DNA from: Parabacteroides sp. PF5-6 | GTDB lineage: Bacteria > Bacteroidota > Bacteroidia > Bacteroidales > Tannerellaceae | Assembly: GCF_029504695.1 (NCBI RefSeq) | Contig: NZ_JAQFIN010000002.1 | Span: 434,001 to 498,000, forward strand | Direction of reading: 5' to 3' | DNA length: 64,000 nt | Shown: one piece after another, positions 53,415 to 61,559 of the stretch | How the letters are laid out: each line of letters starts with the position of its first letter | Numbering within the stretch: the first letter of the stretch is position 1 | Notes under the pieces: generated by a model | What the model was told of the DNA's origin: nothing | The model's input: the letters and a program-made list of their open reading frames with translations, nothing else | Databases searched by the model: none | Made by a program: the position numbers and the translations under genes

Positions 53415-54296
53415 TTACATTTTTCGACCTCTGCCTGGCTTCTTTATTACGGCTTGCTTCGGAACGGAACGATTGCATAAATAGTCGTTCAGGTCTTTGT
53501 GTTCTGCATAGTGCGCAGACTGGTCGATGACCTCTTTGCAAACCGAGCGTAAAGTCTGAACAGCTCGCTTTCCGGCTTCATCGTTATCAAGGAATAGGGC
53601 TACGGATTTGTAGTCGGCAAGTGTGTTTCGCACTTTCGGTAGGTTCGCCAACGAGTTCAAAACGATAACATCTGTCGGTGAACGTTGCCCGTTCTTTATT
53701 GTCAGGAATGAGAGGTAATCCATAAAACCCTCGAATAGTTGGCAACTGCTTTGCCCGAATATATGTGAAGTAATATCTTTAGAGGTACACCCCTTGAAGT
53801 ATTTACTCCTTAGTTCATATCCTCCGGTATCGTTCTTAAAGCCGATAGCAAAATAAGGCTTATCGTTTACCGAATAATAAACCTCCTCACAATTTACCTT
53901 TGCAATGTCGATAGAGATTCTTCTCTCTTTCAAGTATTCTAGTAAAGCTGGATTAGCCAATGGCTGCATCTTACGAATAACTATCTCTGATTCTCGTTTT
54001 TCCGGCATAGAAATATCTTTTCTATGAAAAGAAAAAGAACCCTCTTCAAGTCTTTGGGCAGCTTCTGCAAAAGAACAACCCTCTAAACGTGATACCAGGT
54101 TAACTATATTTCCACCAAGACTAAGCCCGTGATCAAACCATAGGTTCTTTACATAGTTCACACTTAGGCTTGCCGTTGTCTCTTTTCTAAAAGGAGACAG
54201 AAACATCCCTTTCTGATCATTCTCTCTTACGGGGTTAAGTCCCATCCGTATAAGATACTCCCGTATACTTATACCCATTATATCGTTACTTACCAT
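53415..54296 (-). CDS. Toprim-domain DNA primase of the element
   Basis: From ATG 54296 it is 293 residues. The N-terminus resembles the CHC2-like domain of Bacteroidota element primases (FLSPFRKETTASLSVN, NLWFDHGLSLGGNIVNLV) but lacks the usual zinc cysteines. The Toprim core is at QLFEGFMDYLSFL (acidic Glu) and ALFLDNDEAGKRA (acidic Asp-Asn-Asp), which bind Mg2+ for primer synthesis. A basic tail (KKPGRGRKM) may bind DNA. It probably starts DNA synthesis after transfer, together with the helicase encoded upstream on the same strand. Confidence 0.8.
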   Translation of the reverse strand: MVSNDIMGISIREYLIRMGLNPVRENDQKGMFLSPFRKETTASLSVNYVKNLWFDHGLSLGGNIVNLVSRLEGCSFAEAAQRLEEGSFSFHRKDISMPEKRESEIVIRKMQPLANPALLEYLKERRISIDIAKVNCEEVYYSVNDKPYFAIGFKNDTGGYELRSKYFKGCTSKDITSHIFGQSSCQLFEGFMDYLSFLTIKNGQRSPTDVIVLNSLANLPKVRNTLADYKSVALFLDNDEAGKRAVQTLRSVCKEVIDQSAHYAEHKDLNDYLCNRSVPKQAVIKKPGRGRKM

Positions 54297-54299
54297 AAT

Positions 54300-54462
54300 T
54301 AAAATTTGTTGTTGTTTTGTGGTGAAATAGAAATAAATAGCTGTTGTATAGATTCTTACTCGCCCAACAAATTCACAACAAACCAAAATGCCGTTGCAGG
54401 CTGTTCACAACAACGATTATTTTGTTGTGCGTTTGTTGTGTTGTTGTTGGAATAGTATACTC
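54300..54462. other. TTGTTGTG/CACAACAA-rich segment, possible iterons
   Basis: Between the helicase and primase genes are many TTGTTGTG-like words on both strands (AAATTTGTTGTTGTTTTGTGG, CACAACAAAC, CACAACAACG, TTGTTGTGTTGTTGTTGG). They could be initiator-binding iterons or simply low-complexity DNA upstream of the primase. Confidence 0.35.
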
Positions 54463-54498
54463 TTTGATTATCATTGACTTAAATAATAAGACAACACA

Positions 54499-55701
54499 TT
54501 ACAACAGAATTTCATCAATAAGTCCTCGCTTTACCTCCAAGTACCTTCCTTTTCTTTTCATAGGAATGAGATTTCCTTCTATTCCTATGTAATAGAAAGT
54601 ATAATCACTGTTTTTATCAGATCGAAGTCCCCAGCCATCCTTAAGGATGTTTCGTATTTGAGTTATGTCAGCTTTAAGACCGGCATCACGAATAGTATCC
54701 ATAAAGTCTTTAGGACAACAAAACATCTTGTCCTCTCCAAGCTTATCCATTACATCCGAGCAATAAGCGGCTATCTCTGCTTCAATCTTATTGGTATTAT
54801 ATTTCTTGATTTTGAGAAGAGCCGATGTTTCCAATAGAGCAGGATTAAACCACATACGGGATTCATTCTTTGTGGATAGCTCCCTATTTAGTAAAAAGTG
54901 AAGAAAATGAGAAATCTCCTTCATCATATAGCTTCTTAAGTAGATATTATCCTTTTCTATCGGATTAATCTTGCGTACCCAGAACCTTACCTCTTCCTTT
55001 GGAATAATAATCGGATTTTTCTCATTGTTAGAGCAAAGGACAAATTTGGCAAAGAACTCTATCTCTTTCCGGTCTTTCCCTTTGGCTTCTATCTTATAAT
55101 CCCCTGCTGTTGATAGGTTCTTTATCTTTTCAGTGTCTTCCATCTTATTCAATAGAAGTTCATCCACCAAGACTAATAACCTGTGTGCCCAGTCTGCGTT
55201 AAACTGGCTACGGAAATCTTCATTTGAATTAAAAGTGGCATTCTTTCCGAATATCATCTTTAAGAAACGAAGGAATGTCGTTTTGCCGGTATTCCGTTCG
55301 TTGGATACCAATAACAGAATAGGAAGCATTTGGGTGGGTCTCATGTAGAGGATCTGTAGATAATCCAAACCAAGCTCCAGTTGTTCTCCGAAAATATGTG
55401 TTAGGAATGAGCGTATATACGGAAAGTCTCCTTCAGTTGGAACATGATTAATTGGTTCATACTGGTTCAGATATTTCCCATGTACCTGTTTATAGTCAAT
55501 ATGGTCAGGAATAATACAGAAGCCATCATACTTATCTATCTCCGGTAGGTTGTTCTTGCCATAGTCCTGCCGAAGTGTTTCATAACTCCATGGAATCTTT
55601 TCCTCGATATAATCGCCACTGATAAGAGGTCGATGTACGGTTTTATACAGCGTGGTACCAACCCGTAGAAACTTCTCCGCTGTGTTTTCTTTTTCTTTCA
55701 T
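54499..55701 (-). CDS. Primase-helicase / VirE-like SF3-type ATPase
   Basis: A 400-residue protein whose central domain is an ATPase: Walker A-type SNERNTGKTT (133-142, Lys140), Walker B LLVLVDE (175-181) and a sensor-like CSNNEKNP. This matches the DUF5906/VirE-like helicases found with primases in Bacteroidota elements. It likely unwinds DNA at an element origin. Its start lies 11 bp after the HTH gene upstream, so the genes are co-transcribed. Confidence 0.8.
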   Translation of the reverse strand: MKEKENTAEKFLRVGTTLYKTVHRPLISGDYIEEKIPWSYETLRQDYGKNNLPEIDKYDGFCIIPDHIDYKQVHGKYLNQYEPINHVPTEGDFPYIRSFLTHIFGEQLELGLDYLQILYMRPTQMLPILLLVSNERNTGKTTFLRFLKMIFGKNATFNSNEDFRSQFNADWAHRLLVLVDELLLNKMEDTEKIKNLSTAGDYKIEAKGKDRKEIEFFAKFVLCSNNEKNPIIIPKEEVRFWVRKINPIEKDNIYLRSYMMKEISHFLHFLLNRELSTKNESRMWFNPALLETSALLKIKKYNTNKIEAEIAAYCSDVMDKLGEDKMFCCPKDFMDTIRDAGLKADITQIRNILKDGWGLRSDKNSDYTFYYIGIEGNLIPMKRKGRYLEVKRGLIDEILL

Positions 55702-55712
55702 AGTTCAATCTC

Positions 55713-56054
55713 CTATCTTTTACGTTTGGCACTCTTGGCAAGTGTAAGATTGACCGATGCTATATGCTCCTGATGAGACTTGGTTTGACCATCTGCCCAC
55801 AGGATGAGTTCTTTCCTTGAAAAAACGAGCTTGTTACCATACTTACGAAAAGGCATAGAACCGGTAGATGTAAGTTTGTAGATTTTTGCTTTGGAAGTAG
55901 GATATCCATACTCTTCAAGCACTTGGATAGCAGTATCCAATGTTATTGTATCGGGAATCTCTTTTGGGGTAGATAGCAGCGGAAAAGCCTTGGATACCTC
56001 TTCGCTAATGATCGCCCGAAGTTCCTCGGACGTGGTTAGAATAATGTTTGTCAT
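55713..56054 (-). CDS. Small HTH/excisionase-like DNA-binding protein
   Basis: From ATG 56054 it is 113 residues. After an acidic N-terminus, TLDTAIQVLEEYGYPTSKAKIYKL and MPFRKYGNKLVFSRKELILWAD form a MerR/excisionase-type winged helix. Such proteins regulate excision and the replication genes of these elements. The longer frame from 56198 adds a hydrophobic stretch from A+T-rich intergenic DNA and is unlikely. Confidence 0.75.
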   Translation of the reverse strand: MTNIILTTSEELRAIISEEVSKAFPLLSTPKEIPDTITLDTAIQVLEEYGYPTSKAKIYKLTSTGSMPFRKYGNKLVFSRKELILWADGQTKSHQEHIASVNLTLAKSAKRKR

Positions 56055-56230
56055 AACTATGCTATTTATAAATGAATAACTAGCTGTCGTCACAGCGTTA
56101 ATTATCAATTGATAGCACAAAGTAAAAACAGATATAAATAGTGATAAAATGAGGAATAGCTTTACACAGGGTAGACAAACACTACAATTTCGATGCAAAA
56201 TGCTACAACTCCAGAAGAGAGATGATATCG

Positions 56231-56270
56231 CTTTACATCGGTTGTCTGCGGTTGTCTTACCGATGTAAAG
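56231..56270. promoter_or_regulatory. 12-bp perfect inverted repeat, possible operator
   Basis: CTTTACATCGGT and ACCGATGTAAAG are exact arms around a 16-nt centre that itself contains two GTTGTC copies. It lies between the two HTH genes and lacks a T-run, so a protein-binding site is likelier than a terminator. Confidence 0.5.
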
Positions 56271-56292
56271 TCAAAAGGAAAAAGGTGATTTT

Positions 56293-56694
56293 TTATTGTT
56301 TTTGTTTGCGAAGCTGCTCGATTACTTCGTCTAGATCGAAGCTGGTAACCTTTATACTCGGCATAACATACTGAGAGATAAAGCCTTTTTCTAACCATTG
56401 ATCTACGGTTGGACGTGAAACCTTCATCATCTTTGCTAAAAGGTATTTGGAAATAATCGGCTTACCGTTGAAGTGTTCTATGAATTGCTTGTTAGCTGCA
56501 TAGTAGTGTTGAAGGTTGGAGATAGCTTTGTCAACATCCAGTATGTAAGGTTGGTATTTCTTGGTTATAGTGATCTCGATAGAGTCCATGTCATAGTCTG
56601 CTGCCAGCTCCGGGTTTTTGGACAATTCTACTATAAGTTGCCCAAAGATAGCAGTATCCTTTGCTTTTATGGTTATTTTCTTGCGGCGGGGCAT
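56293..56694 (-). CDS. HTH DNA-binding protein
   Basis: A 133-residue basic protein. The N-terminus (RRKKITIKAKD) and a helical middle are followed by a helix-turn-helix (ISKYLLAKMMKVSRPTVDQWLEKGFI) and FDLDEVIEQLRKQ, resembling excisionase/MerR-type binding domains. It starts 6 bp downstream of the ATP-binding gene, so it is in the same transcript. It probably regulates excision or the primase genes. Confidence 0.75.
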   Translation of the reverse strand: MPRRKKITIKAKDTAIFGQLIVELSKNPELAADYDMDSIEITITKKYQPYILDVDKAISNLQHYYAANKQFIEHFNGKPIISKYLLAKMMKVSRPTVDQWLEKGFISQYVMPSIKVTSFDLDEVIEQLRKQKQ

Positions 56695-56700
56695 ATTCTA

Positions 56701-58257
56701 TTATTTCTTAGCTTCATCTGTTAGATGATAACCACCGGTGCGAGGTCTTCCTCTAAACTCTATAATCCCTTTTTTGCGCAATAATTGAAGATAACGCTCT
56801 GTTGTACGCAGACTTTTTTCTATTCGCACAGCTATTTCGCCAGCATTTAAGCCGGAAACATTTAGTAGAATACTTACTATATCTTTAACACCGCCATCAA
56901 CACCGCCATCAACACCGCCAGTAATTATATTTATTATTTTATTCAACTGTTTATCAGACGATTCAACACCGCCATTTGCACCGTCATCAACACCGTCATT
57001 CTTAACAAAAGCTGGGTGCATCGGAAGCGTAGTAATAAAATAGCTGTAATTTTCATCTGTTTCAAAGCGAGGTTCAGGAGAACCGTTTTTCATCATTTCC
57101 TTACGGATAATAGGGATGCCCGTTCCTCGACCTTCCGTCATATCCAGTTCTTTCAGGAAGTCGCCTATCCTACGATTTCGATACCTACGATTGTGAATAA
57201 CCCCACTACGAATTTCATCCATCTTTACACTCCGATCGGGGCCACCTTGATTAATAATCTCAATGCAATCTGGTAGTATCCGTATTTCTACCGGCTCTCT
57301 TACCTCCCAATTTCTATGGTAAAGACTATTCACAATGCTCTCTTCTAACGCCCGGAACGGATAGTTCCATACGCGCTGCGATTCAGCTCTATCCGGCAAC
57401 TTGTATATTTGTTCTTTCAGCACCACGCTCCGTAATTGAGCAAGAGCTTGTTGTATTTGAATATAAACAGGACCCGTAATTGCCGGTTTTTCGTAAAATG
57501 TAGGATCACCCAGTCCGTTTGGAAACTCAACAATTTCAATTCGGGAATATGGGAAAAACTTTTCAGGGTGGTAGTTAAACATCATCAATGCGATATTTTT
57601 CGGATACAACAACTCATCGGGGCCACTTACCAAGTCCATTGCCCTGTAAATATCGATCAAGGGTGTAGTTTCTATTTGCTCCACCAATGTGCTGCCTACA
57701 TTCAATAGATATTCTCTAACCAGTAAGGGAGAAATATCATCAACACTCGCTTGTGTATTAATACGGTCGTCAAAGGGTGTCCGGTTACTCAGACTTATCA
57801 GCTCTTCCCGTTCTTCTTTATTGGGAATGCAAGTGCTGGCATACCTTCGGATATAATATTGTCGTTTCTTTTCTTTCGCTGTTACATCTTCCGGTACTTC
57901 ATACGGACGGTTCATACCTGCCGGCACCCATATCACAAGAATATTTTTGTCGTCTATAGTCTCTATACTGATTTTTGGAGCATAATATGGACGTATCAGA
58001 TTATTGTAACCAATCATTTCTTTTTGAATAGCATCCAATTGTTCTGTCGGAATACCTGCAACCGGTCGCTTGGCTCTACCGTTCTCTTCTTCGGCACCAA
58101 CGATAATATACCCACCTCCGATATTTTCAAAATCATTGGCAAAAGCAGATATCGTCCGATATATTGCTGCCGGATTCCAACCTTTCTTATATTCAATCCG
58201 TTCGCTTTCTACTATGCGGCCGGAAATCAGTTTTTCTATATTAACAGGTATTGCCAT
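56701..58257 (-). CDS. AlbA_2/HATPase-type ATP-binding protein with C-terminal winged helix
   Basis: A 518-residue protein of the divergent AAA-4/AlbA_2 group. The N-terminal DNA-binding module has SERIEYKKGWNPAAIYRTISAFAN and GGGYIIVGAEEENG. The middle carries HATPase-like blocks (FRALEESIVNSLYHRNW, EIINQGGP, EGRGTGIPIIRKEM). A Gly/Val/Asp linker is encoded by a short tandem repeat (GGVDGGVDGGV). The end is a winged helix (NAGEIAVRIEKSLRTTERYLQLL). Relatives are transcription regulators; a defence role has also been suggested for similar proteins. Confidence 0.75.
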   Translation of the reverse strand: MAIPVNIEKLISGRIVESERIEYKKGWNPAAIYRTISAFANDFENIGGGYIIVGAEEENGRAKRPVAGIPTEQLDAIQKEMIGYNNLIRPYYAPKISIETIDDKNILVIWVPAGMNRPYEVPEDVTAKEKKRQYYIRRYASTCIPNKEEREELISLSNRTPFDDRINTQASVDDISPLLVREYLLNVGSTLVEQIETTPLIDIYRAMDLVSGPDELLYPKNIALMMFNYHPEKFFPYSRIEIVEFPNGLGDPTFYEKPAITGPVYIQIQQALAQLRSVVLKEQIYKLPDRAESQRVWNYPFRALEESIVNSLYHRNWEVREPVEIRILPDCIEIINQGGPDRSVKMDEIRSGVIHNRRYRNRRIGDFLKELDMTEGRGTGIPIIRKEMMKNGSPEPRFETDENYSYFITTLPMHPAFVKNDGVDDGANGGVESSDKQLNKIINIITGGVDGGVDGGVKDIVSILLNVSGLNAGEIAVRIEKSLRTTERYLQLLRKKGIIEFRGRPRTGGYHLTDEAKK

Positions 58258-58301
58258 GTTGTTATTTTATTTCTGAACAAACTTACAAAATGTTCATATA
58301 C

Positions 58302-58904
58302 TCAGTTCGTGTTTGTTCTCTTTTTATAGTATTTCTTCGGGAAGTACTTCTTTCCGCACAACCATAAATAGCGGTCAATATCTTTTAACGTATAACCCGT
58401 TAAGTCATACTCTTCTCTAAATATTGTAATGGTCTGACAAAAGGTACGATAATCTTTGAGACTATCTCTAAAGCTACTTACTTTACCCCTCTTGCATAGA
58501 AAATGAACCAGCATTTGCTCTACATAACTGTCATATATTGGATACAACTCTGGATAATGATGACTACAATATTTCGAAGCAAAAGAATAGTAATTTCGTC
58601 CCTTTACTTGAGCGATATCTTTTACGAGGTCAGGATTTCCTTCCTTTAATCGCCCATCAATATCCAATCTCTCAATATGTTTAGCTATATCATATGGTTT
58701 GAAAATATGAGTACTGTAAAATGTATTTAGTGTACAAACCTTTGTGAGGATATCATCTATATCTTTGTTCTCAGGATATGTTTGATGAAATAACTTCTTT
58801 AAGCTTTTTTCTTGAGCCCCATAGTCTGGTAGTTCATTCCATTCCGATATATAAGAATCTACAACTTCCTTGGAAGGATAAGGAATCTCCTCTTTCGTTT
58901 TCAT
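58302..58904 (-). CDS. Conserved-looking protein of unknown function
   Basis: A 200-residue soluble protein, A+T-rich like its neighbours, with no family I recognise. It is helix-rich, with notable segments LNTFYSTHIFKPYDIAKHI, YYSFASKYCSHHYPELYPIYDSYVEQML and LKDIDRYLWLCGKKYFPKKYYKK. The ordered aromatic and His/Cys residues suggest a real fold. It lies between the integrase and the ATP-binding regulator and is probably transcribed with them. I assign no function. Confidence 0.7.
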   Translation of the reverse strand: MKTKEEIPYPSKEVVDSYISEWNELPDYGAQEKSLKKLFHQTYPENKDIDDILTKVCTLNTFYSTHIFKPYDIAKHIERLDIDGRLKEGNPDLVKDIAQVKGRNYYSFASKYCSHHYPELYPIYDSYVEQMLVHFLCKRGKVSSFRDSLKDYRTFCQTITIFREEYDLTGYTLKDIDRYLWLCGKKYFPKKYYKKRTNTN

Positions 58905-58939
58905 ATTTATACTTTACGTTTCAGATACATATCAATGTT

Positions 58940-60172
58940 CTATTCTCCAAAGTTAGTCAACAACTTCGAGTTCTTCTCCCTTTCTTCTTTTTCGAAGGAA
59001 GCCAGATAGTTTTCTGTTGTTTTTAGGTCATTATGCCCTAAACTTTCAGATATATAGGCAATATTAGCACCGGAACGTTTCAGAACAGTCGCATAGGAAT
59101 GTCTTGCTGAATAGGTACTTAAACCGTCTATGCCTAATGCTGTACCAATCTTCTTTAGTCGTTTATTACATAGCTTAGTAACCGCTTTTACTACATCTTT
59201 CTCCTCAAAAGGTGTTTCATCTCCTTTAAGATATCCAAAAATATAATCATCCTGCTTTCTGGACTTATTACCCCATTTCTTAATAATAGCCTCCATTTCA
59301 GGGGTTACAATAGCACACACTTCCTTTTTCACCTTAGATGTTCGGGCAGTTTTCGCACGTAAAAAATAAATCTCCCCATTTCGGATGTTAGAGTATTTAA
59401 GCATCAGCATATCAGCAAAGTTTATACCATTACACAGATAAGAGAAAAACCACATATCTCGGTACTTTTCTGTCGCTTCTGTTCCATCAGAGTAGGTAAT
59501 TATCGCTTTTATCTGCTGTAAGGAAAGAGCCAACTTACGCCCCTGACCCGTTGGTATCTCATATTTTCCATGTCCGAATGGATACTGATTTTCTTTAATA
59601 ACCCCGATTCTCTTTGCTTCATTGATAATACAACGTATTGCCCGGCAATACATCCCAATAGTTGTATATGCTCTGCCCGCATTTAGCAAATACTTTTCAT
59701 ATCGTTTCAACCAGTCTACTGTAACAGCAGTAAAAGGAATATTCTCCCCCGCAAAATACTCGACACTTTTTAATGCATCCTGATAGAAGAGATGAGTTCC
59801 AACTTGTTCATTATCCAACAATGCTTGTATTTTGACTTTGAAGCCAGAATTTAAGGTATCAGAAGTCGTTCTGCTTAAGCGACTATTCAATGTATCAAAG
59901 GAGAACCCATCTTCATGCAGTAGCCCTTGAACTGTATCCTTAACTATATCAAATGTGTTCTGTATATCCAAGCGTATGGACAGCATTTTCTTATTTTTGG
60001 TATCAGGCAATCTCTCCCAGTCTTCAGTGGTCATATACTTACCTGTTGAGTAATATTTACGCACACGCTGATAGGTGACACGTATTTTGATAGGATACAA
60101 ATTATCCTTAGTTGCTCTCCGATTATCGAAAAAGGAAGAAACCGTCACCCCATTGTTTGAATAGTTGAACAT
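58940..60172 (-). CDS. Tyrosine-family site-specific integrase
   Basis: From ATG 60172 it is 410 residues: an N-terminal arm-binding domain (VTVSSFFDNRRATKDNLYPI), a SAM-like core-binding domain (FTAVTVDWLKRYEKYLLNAG) and a catalytic domain. Conserved blocks are FFSYLCNGINFADMLML, TYSARHSYATVLKRSG, LGHNDLKTTENYLASF and the nucleophile Tyr in NYL. As in many Bacteroidota integrases, box I has Asn where most tyrosine recombinases have Arg. It lies 191 bp from the right att repeat and presumably recombines the tRNA site. Confidence 0.93.
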   Translation of the reverse strand: MFNYSNNGVTVSSFFDNRRATKDNLYPIKIRVTYQRVRKYYSTGKYMTTEDWERLPDTKNKKMLSIRLDIQNTFDIVKDTVQGLLHEDGFSFDTLNSRLSRTTSDTLNSGFKVKIQALLDNEQVGTHLFYQDALKSVEYFAGENIPFTAVTVDWLKRYEKYLLNAGRAYTTIGMYCRAIRCIINEAKRIGVIKENQYPFGHGKYEIPTGQGRKLALSLQQIKAIITYSDGTEATEKYRDMWFFSYLCNGINFADMLMLKYSNIRNGEIYFLRAKTARTSKVKKEVCAIVTPEMEAIIKKWGNKSRKQDDYIFGYLKGDETPFEEKDVVKAVTKLCNKRLKKIGTALGIDGLSTYSARHSYATVLKRSGANIAYISESLGHNDLKTTENYLASFEKEEREKNSKLLTNFGE

Positions 60173-60200
60173 AAGCGCTATATTTGATCTGTTTCTCTCC

Positions 60201-60237
60201 GTGTGCAAACCGAATATTTGCACACAATTTGCACACA
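60201..60237. repeat. TTTGCACACA repeats, right end
   Basis: Two direct copies 11 bp apart (60217-60226, 60228-60237) match the left-end pair at 45696-45716. One inverted GTGTGCAAA (60201-60209) is added. They overlap the integrase promoter region and may couple integrase binding to its own expression. Confidence 0.6.
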
Positions 60238-60363
60238 AATATAGCAATTATTTCAAAACACAAGTTTTTAGATAAAGTTTATTTGTTATTTACCTTACTC
60301 TATCACAACAAATTAGAAAACAAATGAATATATATAGAAATCAAAGAAAACTATTTTCTTAAT

Positions 60364-60407
60364 ACTCATAATCAGGGAGTCCCTGGTTCAAGCCCAGGTG
60401 GGACCAC
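60364..60407 (+). repeat. Right attachment repeat (tRNA 3' half)
   Basis: A partial tRNA from the anticodon loop to the 3' end without 5' half. Its T-stem has C-G where the intact tRNA has T-A. This is probably the original chromosomal 3' half displaced by the insertion. Confidence 0.9.
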
Positions 60408-60417
60408 ATTAAAAATA

Positions 60418-60449
60418 AAGCAGTTACCGACGAGGTGGCTGCTTTTTTT
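60418..60449 (+). terminator. Displaced tRNA terminator
   Basis: AAGCAGTTACC pairs with GGTGGCTGCTT (two G-T pairs) around GACGA, followed by a T-run. It is homologous in position to the terminator at 45654. Confidence 0.85.
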
Positions 60450-60573
60450 ATTTTAGCATGACGTAAACGTGACGTGGCGGTGCTTTTGGTTTTGGGATCA
60501 TCCGGTTTTGGCGATTATAATTCCAGAAACAAGTTGTATATTGCGAAATATTAATAATCTAATACCCATCATT

Positions 60574-61536
60574 ATGAACAGCAGACGTAATTTCTTGAAG
60601 AAAGCATCCGTACTTACTCTCGGTGGAATGCTCGCAAGTGAATCCAGTAGCGTATTGGCCAGTCCGGTTAATCCTTTAGTGGCAAACAATAAAACATTAG
60701 GTTTACAGATATATTCTGTTGAAAAGGAAATGTATGATGATCTGCCTAAACGTTTTGCGCAGCTAAAGGAAATGGGCTATGTCAATTTGGAATTATGCGG
60801 ATATGACCAGGGCAAAATCAGGTCTGTGGATATGATGGATTTTAAGAAAATGGCTAATGATGCCGGTTTGGTGTTGAAAAGCTCCCATATTGAACCCTAT
60901 ATTGAAGGCCACACCAATCCGTTGTTGTTGGATTATAAACGAGAGATGATGCCTCAAGTAAAGGAATACTGGAAACGGGCGGCCGATGACAATGCTAAAT
61001 TAGGCGTTAAATACCTGGTTCAAGCGACTATGCCAACCTGTATGTCGCATGAAAGAGCGGCTCTGCTTTGTGAGTTCTTTAATGAGGCAGCCCAAATATG
61101 CAAGGATGCCGGCTTGCAATATGCTTACCACAATCATCACATGGAATTCGAACGTTTGCTTCGACCGGAAGATGTGGGTAAGAACAAGAATCCCTGGACT
61201 ATACCGGGCGATCAGATCATTGATTTATTCATTGCCGGTACTGATCCCAGCTTGGTTGTGTTTGAGTTAGACACGTATTGGACCGTCCGTGGAGGCAGTG
61301 ATCCTGTTGACTTCTTGAAAAAATACCCGGAACGAATTAAGATTATGCATATTAAAGATACAAGTGTGTTAGGACAGAGCGGCTTCCTTCAGTTTGAGAA
61401 GATATTTGACCAGATGTACAAAAATGGGATTCAAGAGTATTTTGTTGAGATGGAGCGTATGCGCGATGGACGCACTCAGTTTGAGGGAATAAAGGATTGC
61501 GCAGACTATTTGCAAAAGGCTTCGTTTGTGAGATAA
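60574..61536 (+). CDS. Tat-exported sugar phosphate isomerase/epimerase-like protein
   Basis: From ATG 60574 the 320-residue protein begins with a twin-arginine signal (NSRRNFLKKASVLTLGGMLA), so it is exported folded. The mature part is an AP-endonuclease-2/xylose-isomerase-like TIM barrel: LGLQIYSVEKEM, MGYVNLELCGYDQG, GLQYAYHNHHMEFE, VVFELDTYWTVRGG and IMHIKDTSVL with likely metal ligands. Bacteroidota carry many such proteins near sugar-metabolism genes. The substrate is unknown. It is the first gene right of the element, with a permease gene close behind. Confidence 0.85.
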   Translation: MNSRRNFLKKASVLTLGGMLASESSSVLASPVNPLVANNKTLGLQIYSVEKEMYDDLPKRFAQLKEMGYVNLELCGYDQGKIRSVDMMDFKKMANDAGLVLKSSHIEPYIEGHTNPLLLDYKREMMPQVKEYWKRAADDNAKLGVKYLVQATMPTCMSHERAALLCEFFNEAAQICKDAGLQYAYHNHHMEFERLLRPEDVGKNKNPWTIPGDQIIDLFIAGTDPSLVVFELDTYWTVRGGSDPVDFLKKYPERIKIMHIKDTSVLGQSGFLQFEKIFDQMYKNGIQEYFVEMERMRDGRTQFEGIKDCADYLQKASFVR

Positions 61537-61559
61537 ACAAGTAAATACCTTTGACATAT

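Larger units (their letters stand above)
45599..60407. mobile_element. Integrative mobilizable element in a tRNA gene, about 14.8 kb
   Basis: Bounded by 44-bp repeats of a tRNA 3' half. The right two-thirds, on the minus strand, hold the integrase, an unknown protein, an ATP-binding regulator, two HTH proteins, a primase-helicase, a Toprim primase and a MobV relaxase, which is a mobilisation and maintenance module. The left third, on the plus strand, is the cargo operon. I see no type IV secretion genes, so transfer would need a helper element. The A+T content is clearly higher than in the flanks. Confidence 0.88.
60173..60573. other. Right inner end of the element and leader of the next gene
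   Basis: Contains TTTGCACACA repeats (60217-60237) with an inverted GTGTGCAAA (60201-60209), the right att repeat (60364-60407) and the displaced tRNA terminator (60418-60449). About 120 bp of leader before ATG 60574 follows, in which I see nothing certain. Confidence 0.75.

Noticed and set aside
45599-60407. Prophage
   Set aside because: No capsid, terminase, portal or lysis genes; the relaxase and primase indicate a mobilizable element.
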